Program-made: the position numbers and the translations under genes
In this document: positions 8,027 through 18,900 of the stretch, in pieces
How positions within the stretch are numbered: the stretch's first letter is position 1
Layout: each line of letters opens with the position of its first letter
The notes under the pieces: generated by a model
The model's database searches: none
What the model was told of the DNA's origin: nothing
The model's input: the letters and a program-made list of their open reading frames with translations, nothing else
Assembly: GCA_016926135.1 (NCBI GenBank)
Contig: JAFGPH010000433.1
Location: 3,555 to 67,554, forward strand
Reading direction: 5' to 3'
Length of the DNA: 64,000 nt
Origin: Deltaproteobacteria bacterium
Lineage (GTDB): Bacteria > Desulfobacterota > DSM-4660 > Desulfatiglandales > HGW-15

Positions 8027-9661
8027 TTGAAACACGAGAACGGCAAGAGATGGGGGCTTACCAGAAGATGGATCCGGGGCCTGCTGAAGGCGGGGCTGCT
8101 CTTTGCCGTGCTCTTTGCGCCGAGGGTATTCTGTCACGCCCAGCAACAGCAGGAGCAGACGGTCACCTTCGAGATCCGGCTCTTTGAAATCAAGGGGAAC
8201 ACCCTCTTCGACGAATTCGACATCGAGCAGGTCCTGAGGCCCTTTGCGGGCCCGGAGAAGACCGCCGAGGACGTGGAAAAGGCCAGGGACGCCCTGGAGA
8301 AGCTCTACCACGAAAAGGGTTACCCCGCCGTGTTCGTGAACATCCCGGAGCAGACCGTGGAAGAAGGCACTGTGCGACTCCAGGTGATCGAGAGCCGGAT
8401 CGGTCGGGTCAAGGTCTCGGGGAACCGCTATTTCAGCAGGACCAAGATCCGCAAGAAGCTCGCCTCCCTCCAGCCCGGGGAAATCCTCTATGTGCCGGCC
8501 GTGCAGGAGGACCTCGCCATCATCAACCGGAACCCGGACCTCAAGGTGGCCCCTGTGCTCGCACCGGGGAGAGAACTGGGGCTGATCGACGTGGAACTCA
8601 AGGTGGCGGACCGGCTGCCCCTGCACGGCAGCCTGGAGCTGAACAACCGCTCCACCCATGACACCACGGATCTCAGGGCGAACGCCCTCATTCGTTATGA
8701 CAACCTCTGGCAGAAGGAGCACTCGGTTTCCGTCCAGTACCAGACCTCCCCCCAGGACATGGATGAGGTGCAGGTGATCGCAGGGTCCTACGTGCTCCCC
8801 GCCCCGTGGAACGAGGATTTCCTGGTGGCCCTCTACGGGGTATGGTCGGACAGCGAGACCGCATTCGGCGAGGGTTTCCGGGTGACGGGCAAGGGGAACA
8901 TCTTCGGGGCGCGACTGGTGATGCCCCTGCCGGGAAAAGACGCTTACAACCACAACGTGACCGCAGGCCTGGATTACAAGAACTTCGACGAGACCCTGGG
9001 GTTCCTGAGCGAGGCCGAGGGGGGGGTGAAGACGCCCATGCGATATCTGCCACTCCTCTTCTCTTATAACGGTACCCTGCAGGATTCGTGGGGCCAAACC
9101 CGCTTCAGTGGGGGCCTCAACATGGTCTTTAGGGGCCTGGTGACGGATCAGAGGCAGTTCGAGGTGAAGCGCTACCAGGCCAAGGGCAACTACCTCTTCG
9201 CCACCCTGGGCGTGGAGAGGATGCAGAAACTGCCTTTTGGCTTCGGTCTTTTCGCGAAGCTGGACGGCCAGATCGCGGACCAGCCCCTCATCTCCAACGA
9301 GCAATTCACGGCGGGCGGCATGGAGAGCGTGAGGGGGTACAAGGAGAGCGAGGTGCTGGGCGATGACGCCATCCACGGGACCATCGAGTTGCTTGGCCCT
9401 GACTTGGGGGACCTGGTGGGGCTCACGGGAAAGGTGCAGTTCCTGCCCTTCCTGTTCTACGACTTTGCCACCCTCCGCACCCAGGAGCCCCTGCCGGAAC
9501 AGGACGAGTGGCAGACCATCCAGGGCGTGGGGGTGGGGGTGAGAGGCAAGATCTCCAAGTACGTGGAATATGAGGTGTCGGCTGCAAGGGCGCTGGAGGA
9601 TACGGACAAGGTGGTGAGCGGGGATTACGAGGTGTACTTCAAGGTGAAGGCGGCGTTTTGA
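8027..9661 (+). CDS. TpsB outer-membrane transporter (ShlB/FhaC/HecB family)
   Basis: 544 residues. The start is TTG 8027: a stop codon lies just upstream in frame and there is no ATG before the signal peptide (GLLKAGLLFAVLFAPRVFCHA). The Shine-Dalgarno is poor, so expression may be low or coupled. Family features in order: POTRA 1 (FEIRLFEIKGNTLFDEFDIE, about 45-120), POTRA 2 (about 121-200; GRVKVSGNRYFSRTKIRKKL), then a 16-strand-type barrel beginning near LHGSLELNNRSTHDTTDLRA. The conserved barrel motif region is around SVRGYKESEVLGDDA. It ends in a strand with terminal Phe (YEVYFKVKAAF), as outer-membrane barrels do. It should export the large TpsA encoded 270 bases downstream. Length and domain order are normal. 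Confidence 0.93.
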   Translation: MKHENGKRWGLTRRWIRGLLKAGLLFAVLFAPRVFCHAQQQQEQTVTFEIRLFEIKGNTLFDEFDIEQVLRPFAGPEKTAEDVEKARDALEKLYHEKGYPAVFVNIPEQTVEEGTVRLQVIESRIGRVKVSGNRYFSRTKIRKKLASLQPGEILYVPAVQEDLAIINRNPDLKVAPVLAPGRELGLIDVELKVADRLPLHGSLELNNRSTHDTTDLRANALIRYDNLWQKEHSVSVQYQTSPQDMDEVQVIAGSYVLPAPWNEDFLVALYGVWSDSETAFGEGFRVTGKGNIFGARLVMPLPGKDAYNHNVTAGLDYKNFDETLGFLSEAEGGVKTPMRYLPLLFSYNGTLQDSWGQTRFSGGLNMVFRGLVTDQRQFEVKRYQAKGNYLFATLGVERMQKLPFGFGLFAKLDGQIADQPLISNEQFTAGGMESVRGYKESEVLGDDAIHGTIELLGPDLGDLVGLTGKVQFLPFLFYDFATLRTQEPLPEQDEWQTIQGVGVGVRGKISKYVEYEVSAARALEDTDKVVSGDYEVYFKVKAAF

Positions 9662-9677
9662 TGTTCACCGCCCGCTT

Positions 9678-9700
9678 CGCTAGAGACGCAGAGACCGCGG
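9678..9700. repeat. AGACGCAGAGACCGCGGAG word
   Basis: This is a member of the CGCAGAG-nn-CGCAGAG word family, also seen near 925-942, 7738-7756, 9885-9908 and 25372-25396. The copies lie in gene spacers. Confidence 0.5.
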
Positions 9701-9712
9701 AGACTATGTTTC

Positions 9713-9744
9713 TTCCCTTTGGTGGGAGATACCACCAAAGGGAA
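9713..9744. repeat. Perfect 13-bp hairpin
   Basis: TTCCCTTTGGTGG (9713-9725) and CCACCAAAGGGAA (9732-9744) are exact inverse complements around loop GAGATA. There is no U-tract, so it is not a standard terminator. It lies between tpsB and tpsA, where it could stabilise or attenuate the transcript. Confidence 0.7.
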
Positions 9745-9835
9745 AGATGTCAGCCCTTCGGGCAAGATTCACAGAGTCTCTTCTGGGAGAAGGACTCTAT
9801 CAAGGGTAAGGCGACGATCGGAAGAAGCATGAGCA

Positions 9836-9916
9836 TCCCCTTTTGCCTTCCGGCCTCTCACCGGAAGGCAACGAAGAGATAGGCTCTGCGAACTCTGCGC
9901 CTCCGCGGTGAGATTT
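9836..9916. repeat. Stem-loop repeat, copy 2
   Basis: TTGCCTTCCGG (9843-9853) pairs exactly with CCGGAAGGCAA (9861-9871), loop CCTCTCA, followed by GAGATAGGCTCTGCG and CTCCGCGGTGAGATT. It is a diverged copy of 880-950. It ends 16 bases before the chosen TpsA start. Confidence 0.75.
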
Positions 9917-9931
9917 GAAGAGGGCATGCAT

Positions 9932-12900
9932 ATGAAGAAGGCAAGAAGACTGCTCCCGGCACTAGGCATAGCTGCCTGGCTGGCATGGGTGCCTGCTCCT
10001 GCGCTTTGCGGGCCCACCATTCCCGGGCTCTACTCCAACTACACGGCGCCGCTGCCGAACGCCCTGCCCGTACCCAAAACGGGCGGGACCTTTGAGGGGA
10101 ACTGGACCAGGGACGACGCCATCAACAAGCTGACGGTGAACCAGAACAAAGAAAAGGCCGTCTTTGAATGGGACACCTTCAACATCGGGGAAAAGGCCTG
10201 GACCCACTTCAATCAGGAAAACTCCGACTGGGTGGCCCTCAACCGGATCTACGACGCCAACCCCAGCATGATTTTCGGCAAGCTCACGGCGGACGGCAAG
10301 GTCTACCTCATCAACCACAATGGCATCCTCTTCGGCCCCAGCTCCAGGGTGAATGTGCATTCCCTCATCGCCTCCTCCCTGCAGATGACCAACAAGGATT
10401 TCCTGGACGCCGTGCTCAGGTTTAAGGCGGGCGAGTATGACCGGACCACAGACACCATCGACCCCCTGAAGTCCAATCCGAATGCCGTGGTCTCCAACCA
10501 TGGGGAGATTGAAACGGACGTGCTGGGGTCAGTCTTTCTGTTGGCCCCAAGGGTAGAGAATGCGGGCAGCATCACCAGCCCTTCGGGCCAAATCGGCCTT
10601 GCGGCCGGTGAGGACATCGAAGTCAACCCGGGGAACACCGTCACAGTCAACAATGCGGGGGCGGCAGTGAATTATGCCCACAACCTGGAAACCGGCAGCT
10701 TGATCGCCGACACGGGCCTGGTCGGGATGTACGGCCGCGAGGTATGGCAGGAAGGGCTGATTCGATCCGTCACCGCCATTAAGAAGGGCGGTTCCATCGA
10801 GCTGCGGGCCTCCGACCGCGTCTATACCGGGGAAAAAAGCCTGACGACCACTGCCATCTCGAACTCCACTGAGACTGCCCATAGCTCCTTTCCCTTCGAA
10901 GGAGGCCGTATCGATATCGGGGGTCTTGCCGGCGGCACCACAGTGGGGCTCATCGAGCACTGGGGGGAAATCGTGGCGCCCGCAGGCACGGTCAATCTCC
11001 TTGGGGAGAACAGGGTATTCCTCGGTTCGGGGAGCCTGATCGACGTGAGCGGAAGCTGGGTGGATCTGCCGGCCGAGGCAGTGATCACAAGCGTGCAACT
11101 CAACAGCAATGAGCTGCGTGACGCCTTTTCCCAGAAGGGGGGGCTCCTGCAGGGAGAGAAGATTGAAGTCAACAAACTGACCGGATCGACCATCGGGGAC
11201 CTCTCCGAACACCTCGATTCAGAAGAGGTGATGGCACTGGAGCGGAGCACGTACGGCGGCAGAATCACCATAAGGGTGACGGGCGATTCCGGAGACATCA
11301 TCATGAAGGAGGGCGCTCGCATACACTTCTCTGGCGGCGGAATACGGTATGGTGAAGGGCATGTGGCGACCACGAAGCTCCTGGCTGGAAAAAGGTTGTA
11401 CGACATCAACGAGGCACCTGAGTATATGCTTTTTGACAGGATCATGGGACTTCATGAGACGTACCATCAGAGGTACGGCGTTGTGGAAAGCTTCGAAGGC
11501 CTGTACATGGGGGGTGCCTCTCCGGTGAAAGACTACTGGGCAGGCCATGTGGAGGCAAGGGACGCAGGCACCCTCATGCTGATCGCCAAGAGGATCGTCC
11601 TGGACGGCGAGATCAAGGGTAGCGTTGAGAAGGGTCTGTACCAGAAGGAGGCGTCCGAGTCCGAGGACGAAAACGAGAAACAGACCAAGGCCGGCCTGCG
11701 CGAGCCGGCGGGAGGCACCCTGATCATTGGGGATCCACTGGATGACGACGCTGCGCCTGCAAGTGGGATGCATAGATTTGTCGTGGATAGCGTCATTATC
11801 AAGGCCGATGCAACTCCTGCCGGGGATGACCTTGGTCCGGATCCCGTCTTGTTCCCTTTCCCGGAAGAACGGGAGGGGAGAACCCTGCTTTCGGCCGAAA
11901 TTTTGAATGCGGCGGGCCTCAGCAACCTGCAGATCTACACAAACGGCCTCTTTGAAACAGAGGCCGACGCCCGGGTTTCCCTGAGACCGGGGAATTGGAA
12001 AGAAGGATGGGTCGACGCAGACAACAAGCCCATCGGAAGATTCTATGCCGTGGCGGGGAGCATCCTCCATCGAGGAGAAGTGAGCGTGCCGGCCGGAACC
12101 ATCCGCATGATCGTCCGGGACACGATGACGGATTTCCCTGCGGGCGAAAAGAAAGTCGTGCTGCCGGGCGGGAGCAGGCTCAATGCAGCCGGGGAGCGGA
12201 TCGACAACAGCCTGGCAGGGCAAGGGAACTCCGACGCATCCATTCAGTCCGGGCACATACACGGGGGAAGCATCAGGATAGCGGATGAAACTGCAGGTGG
12301 GCAGGGAGTCTTCATCTTGCCTGATGCGCAGATAGACGTGAGCGGGGGGTACGAGATCAATGAAGAGGGCAAGGTGAGCGGAGGCGATGCCGGGGCACTA
12401 GAAATCGCAGGTCCAACCCTCTTTCTCCTGGGTGAAGTGAAGGGGCTTTCTCTTCCCGGCAAGCAAGGAGGAAGGCTTTCTCTGAGTCAGAATGAGTTTC
12501 TAATTATGCCTTTTGATATTTACAGCCAGTCTGTAGATCTTCTCAAAGCGGGAACCGAATTTGCGCGGCAAAACCGAGAAGACACACTAGAATTACTCAA
12601 TAGATATTTCGTCCTCAATAATATGGATCGAATTTCTACTGAACAGCTTACTGCTGCAACTGCAAATATCGAAAACAGTATTCCGTTACTTCGGAGGAAT
12701 GACCTTGTTACGGTCGGCCCCATGTTCTTTAAGCGGGATAGAGACAGTACAGGATTTGCACACATTGAACTCATGAGCCTGGGTGATTTGGTGGTAGAGC
12801 CTGGTGTGAACCTGGAACCTTCTTGGGCGAGGCTTCCCATGCCGGAAATAGGACCCAGAGCATCCTCGGGATTACCGCTCATCGTGAACCTGGTCTCTTC

Positions 12901-15900
12901 AGGCTCGGGTCTCGTCCTTGGGCCTAACGGGTATGTCTTTGTAGAACCGATGTATGCGGGAGATACCTCCATTACCCTGCTCGCCGGAAAAGTGAGGCCG
13001 TTCATCGAAGTGGATGAAGATGATTTGAATCTGGCCCGCATCACCCTCCATAGCGGTTCCCGAATAGCCGTGGCGCCCGGCGGGGAGATTCAGATGAAGG
13101 GGCCCGGCATCGATATCCAAGGGGAATTGAAGACACTTTCAGGCACAGTGTCCTTGACCGCGACATACGCGGATCTCAGACTGGGAGGCAGCAGCCGCAT
13201 TCTGGCTACAGGTTTCAACAAGCCCGAGACAACCGCTATCATGAAGGGCCTGCCAACAGGTTATGATCCCCAACCCGGCGGGGCGGTCTCCCTGACGGCC
13301 GGAAGCAGCGATGATGCCATAAGCGGGAACCTGGTTATCGAACCCGGCGCCAGCATTGACGTATCGGGTTCAGATCCTGTTGCGACCTATGTGCTCAAAC
13401 CTGAAGGCGGGTATTCCTCTCTTCAGGTGGCCGGAGCCCCTGGGAGCATCGGCCTGGCCTACAGAGGTAATCTAATCCTCCAAGGCGAACTGAGTGGCCG
13501 GGCCAAGATGGAAGGAATGAAGGGGGGGGGCTTGAGCCTCAGCCACCTGAATAACCTAGACAACAGCAGTCTCTTGAAAGTCACTGGCGAGCAGTTGATG
13601 GATTTCACGAATCGCGGATTTGACGACCTGACATTCAAGAGCGCTCAGCGGATCGCGCTCGCCGGCCCCATGGACCTGAACATCGGAAGGTGCCTTACCC
13701 TGGACGCCCCGCACATCGAAGGATTGGGTGAGGGTCTCATTCGGTTTCATGCGCCCTGGATCCGGGTAGTCAATACCAGAGGGCAGTACCTTTCCGAAGA
13801 TGAATACAACAACATCCTGAAACGCGCGGATACGATCAAGGAAGCTGGTCTTCACCTTGATGCCGGCTGGATGGATATGGAGGGAAGCGTCCTGCTCACC
13901 GGCTTCGAGTCCGTCATGCTCGAAGCGGAAAAGGACATGAGCCTGACAGAGAACTACTATCGGTTGGGCCTGGCATCCGCTGTGGACAAGTGGGAAGGGC
14001 TTCTGAAGACCACGGCCGATCTGACCCTGAAGGCGGGCCGCATCTATCCTACCACGCTCTCCGATTTCACCATCCTGGGAGGAAGCCGGGTGACCATCCT
14101 GCCTGGCGATCGACTGACCGAGGGTCCTGTCCCTTCCGCCGGGGGCAGCCTCACGATCGAAGCGGACAACATCTATCACGGCGGTCATCTGGCCGCACCC
14201 TTCGGGAGCATTGCCCTCCGCGGGGACTATGAGACCGGCGAGGTCTTGCTTCAACCTGGGAGCGCGATCGTCACGGCCGGTGAACTCCCTGTACTCTATG
14301 GGACCTTGGAGGATCTGGTGTGGCGCGTACCGGACAAGAGCGCTTCTCCGAGTGCCCTGGGTTTGGAAGTGACCGGCCTTCCGCAGAAGTCCGTCGAAAT
14401 CACCGGCCGATCAGTCCTGCTCCAGGAAGGGTCCAGGGTGGATGTATCGGGCGGGGGCATGCTTTTCAGCTACCTCTTTCAGCCCGGGCTCGATGGTTCC
14501 AGAAACCCCCTGACCAAGAAGGGGCGGTACGTCATCATGCCCGGTCTTTCCATTGTCAGACCGGGCGATGCCATGGTCCTCGAAGGGGCCGCAGGACTTC
14601 CTGCCGGGGCCTACTCCCTTCTTCCCGAGTGGTTCGCCTTTCTGCCCGGCGCCATGGTGCTGACCGACCTGGCCGAGTCCGGAGAGGGATATTCGCCGGG
14701 CAAGCGCATTTCCCGGGAGGGGTTCCCGGTGGTTCAAGGGTATGAGACCGTCATGGGCACGTCGGTGCGATCGCCGATATCCAGGGGCTTTTCTATCCGG
14801 CCTGCCTCCGATGTGATCGCAGAAGGCCACTTCACGGTGGCCGAAGCCCAGGTGGGCGCAGCAGGCAGCGTGAAGGTCCAGGGCAAGACGGCGATCCTCG
14901 ATGGGACCATCCGCATTCAATCCATGCCCGGTTATAAGGGAGGCACGATTGCCCTTGGCGCGCAGAGAATGGCCATCGGTCATCCCACGGATGAATTTCT
15001 GCCTGATCTGATTTTGGAACCCACCTTCTTTTCAGAAATGGACCTGGAGGAGATCAGAATCGGGGACAGGAATCTGGACCCATCCATCAGGACCGAGGAG
15101 GTCAGGATGTATGCCGGAGGTCTTCAGGCCCCGAAGGTGGTGGTCTCTGCAAACGGAAATGTCACTCTGATGCCCGGCGCGGAGATCCGCGCGCTCGACG
15201 AGACCAAAAGGCTCGACCACCTGATCTACCGCTACGATTACGACCCCCAGGTCGGCATCGGAATCGTTGATCTGCGGGGCATAAGAATCTCAAAAGAGTT
15301 AGGGCTCTGGCAGGCGGAAATCGGGCTGAAGGGAAGATGCGGCGTGGAGGCCCTGGAACTTGTGGGTGACGACCAATCGATCCTGAAGGTGCTTCATGAG
15401 GGTGAGACAGATCTCCCGGTGGAGATCCATCCGCCCACCTTCGTTGCGGCATGCGCGGTCGGAGGATTGGGCGAAGCCGCCTTGGCCTCCAGGGCCGGTA
15501 CGATCACGCTGAAGAGCGGCAGCTTGCTCCATGCATCTCATGAGGTGAGCCTGGACGGCAGATTCGACCTGGAGGACGGTTCAGTGGTGGAATCGGATCA
15601 CAGCACTCTGAACCTGTCAGGATCGATCATCTACTTCTATGATCCGAGCCGATATACCAAGGGTGCGGACGGGCTCTACCTGACCCAGACCATGTGGAAC
15701 AATTTGAGTTCTTTCGATGACATCACCTTGAAGAGCGAGTCTGACTTGATCTTCCTGGGGGATTATAGCCTGGCGTCTACCGGGAGACTCACGATCGATG
15801 CAGCAAGGCTCGCAGGTTCCGACGGCGACGAAACCGTCAGCATCTTTGCACCTGAGTTGAGCCTTGTGAACACGGGTTCGGCTTCTATAGCCGGGGGCCT

Positions 15901-18900
15901 GCTGAATGACGACTTGGGGGTCCTGAGCCTGAGCGGAGGTCTGCTGGAGATCGGGATCAGGTTTCAAGAGGGGAGTCCTGAACGGAAGATCACCATAGAC
16001 GGTTTCAAGAACATCGAGTTTGCGAGCGGGCGGGACCTCATCTTCAAGGGTCGGGGTGCGCTGGATACAAGCTGGAGCGGCACGCCAGGGGGAGGGGGAG
16101 ACCTTTCCGTCTCGGCAGCACGTGTAACCACCTCCCTGTATAGCAGTGGTGGTGTGGACGGAGGCACGGATTATGTTGCCACGGATATTCGGTTGGACGC
16201 GGGTGGAAGGATGCTCGCCATCGAGGGAAACGGCGGGTTGCCCCTGGTGAATGCCTCGCCCGGGGGGAGCCTGGAGCTTTCTGCCGGTACCATCAGGCTG
16301 GGGAAGACGGGCCAATTCAACCCTGCGCTTATCGAGATGCCCTCCGGCATTGTTCGGCTCAAAGCGAGCAATTCTGTGTATCTGCACGAGGGCGCCGTGA
16401 TCGCTCTGAGGGGCACTGACTACGCCCCCGGCGGCGCATTGGACCTGAGGGCAGATTCCGGAACCTTGGATCTCGCTGAAGGAAGCCTCATCGATGTGTC
16501 TGCGGGCTCACAGGGAGACGCAGGTTCCGTGGCCCTCTATGCCCCGGGCGATGGCGTCATCCTCAACGGCGAGCTTCTGGGGCACGGGAGTGAGGGCGCT
16601 GGAGGCTCGTTCAGCCTGGATGCCAATCAGATCGGGAGCTTCAACAAGATCTACAGCACGCTCGCGGCAGGAGGGTTCGATCGGGAGATCGCCATGAGGG
16701 CCAGGGCAGGTGACGTGGAACTGGGTTCGCCCCTTCTCAGTTCGCTGACCATGTCGGTGGATGCCAACAGGTTCAAGCTGGTGGCCGATGCAGGAAGCAT
16801 ACTCTTGAACCCCAATGTATTCATTGACGCCTCCGGTAAAGACAATGGAGGCAGAGTGGAACTTCACGCCAGGGACCTGGTCATGCTCCTGGACAACGGC
16901 CAGCCGGGAGGCAGAGGCGCCACAATCACCGTCGCGGGCAAGGGCGAAGGTGCTGCCGGAGGAGAAATCTCTCTGGGTTCTTCAGACAACTATGTGGTCC
17001 TCTTTGCCAACAGCCTGCTGGATGTCTCTTCAGGGGAAGGGGGCACGGGCGGCGCAGTGAACCTTCGGGCAAAACGTTATGGGAATGACGTCCTGATCCT
17101 GCCCTTGGGAGGGATCATACGGGGGGCATCGGGCATCTACGCGGAGGCTTTTGAAACCTACAGCGATACCTCCATTACGACCTCAGACATCAACTCGTGG
17201 AAGGCTCTGACCCAGACGTACATGAACAATGCGGGGACTATCGAAAACCGTCTGCTCTCGGGCATGGCGCTGCAGATAAGTGACGGCTCAACGGATTCCG
17301 CAGATAAGGTCCATCTTGTTCCTAGCATTGAGATTGAAAACGCCGCGAACCTCACGCTCACCAATACTTGGGATCTGAAGGCCTGGCGCTACGGCGATGA
17401 ACCCGGTAGGTTGACACTAAGGGCCGGAGGAAACCTGAACATCAACGCGGACATCACGGATGCCCCGTCCAGCCGTACATCCCTCTTCACCAATGTGGCC
17501 CTGCCTGACACCTGGGGCATCCGTCTTATCGCAGGGGCTGATCTTCAGGGCGCGGATCCCATGGCCATCATCACGGGGGTGGGCGATTTGACGATGGCCA
17601 ACGAGAAAGTGGTCTATACCGAAAACGCGGATATTCGATTTGCCGCGGGCAGAGATGCCGTTCTGCTCCACGGCAAGCAGGGCCGATACATGATCAACAA
17701 TTCCATGACCTACAATCTGGGGACCTACCGGGGGAGTATCTACGGCACGGTGGCCCGGGATCTGAAGATTGGGGGTACAACCAGCTTATCCTCTGATCGG
17801 AGCGGCGGGATTCAGACTGCCCTCGGCGATATCGAGATTGATGTCGGAAGGGATCTTCTCCTGATTTCCAATACGAATTCGAAGAGCGTGGGCATACGAA
17901 CAACCGGGGGGATCGGCCGGCTCGTATGGCAGGATGAATGGAAAGATCATCCGGAGCTTTGGCCAGAAGAGTATAAATCCCTTCTGTCCAGTGCTAATTC
18001 CCTTTTCATGCCTCCGTTCTACACACCGGAACAGCGAAGGAAACGGAGACAGGACTACCTTGATACAAACATCCACGGCTATTACCACATGTATGGACAG
18101 GGGAAAGAACAGGGGGGGGACATCAGACTTCGTGTCCGAGGAAACCTGCTGGCCCAAGGATTCCAGGCCTTTACATCCGAGGCATGGGATTATGCCTGCC
18201 AGGGGGGACATTGGGCGCCTGCCTACGAGCGGATCTCCGGGGGGGGCGCTATCTTGCCGAGTGCACCTGTAGGAGGTCTTGCGGCCATGGCAGGCGGGGA
18301 CCTGAGGGTCTGGGCGGGCGGCAGGTTCGAGAGTATGGCCGGCGCCTTCGGCAAGGGAGACGTGTCGGTGTTCGCGGTAAGGGACGTGGACGGAAAATTT
18401 CTGGTCAAGGAGGGCAGGGGTGATCTCACTGCCTTGGGGAATTTCGGCCTGCGTCAGAACTCGCAGAAGACCATCGAGACCTTTGATGGCGACATCGCCA
18501 TCTTTGCCCAGGGGAATGCCGTTGTCGGCAAGGCGATCAACCCCACCACCAGGGAGGGTTCCATGTTCGACAAGCAGGATCTGTTCAATAATCAGCTCAT
18601 CGAACTCCGCTATGCCCAGGATGCCTCCCTGAGGGTTAAGACGCTTCTGGGAGACGTGACCCTTCCCACCGGTGGGCTGTTCCCGCCCATACTGGACGTT
18701 GAGGCCGGAGGCAGTATCCACGTTGAAAACGCGCTGATCCTGGCTCCGTCCCGTTCCGGCCAGCTCCGCATGGTCGCCGGGGGGGATATCGATGGGCTTT
18801 ACGGGGGCGGGAATTCGCATGCGGAGATCTTCATGTCCGATATGGCTCCCGAGGCCGCCTACGCCTACTACCCCATGCCCAGCTTTGAATATACCTATCC

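Noticed and set aside
8006..9376. 456-codon open frame on the - strand opposite tpsB
   Set aside because: Codon-bias shadow; the + strand has POTRA and barrel features.
9908..9931. GTG 9908 or ATG 9926 as start of TpsA
   Set aside because: These lie within or at the end of the stem-loop repeat; ATG 9932 has the best spaced AGAGGG and the signal peptide follows at once.
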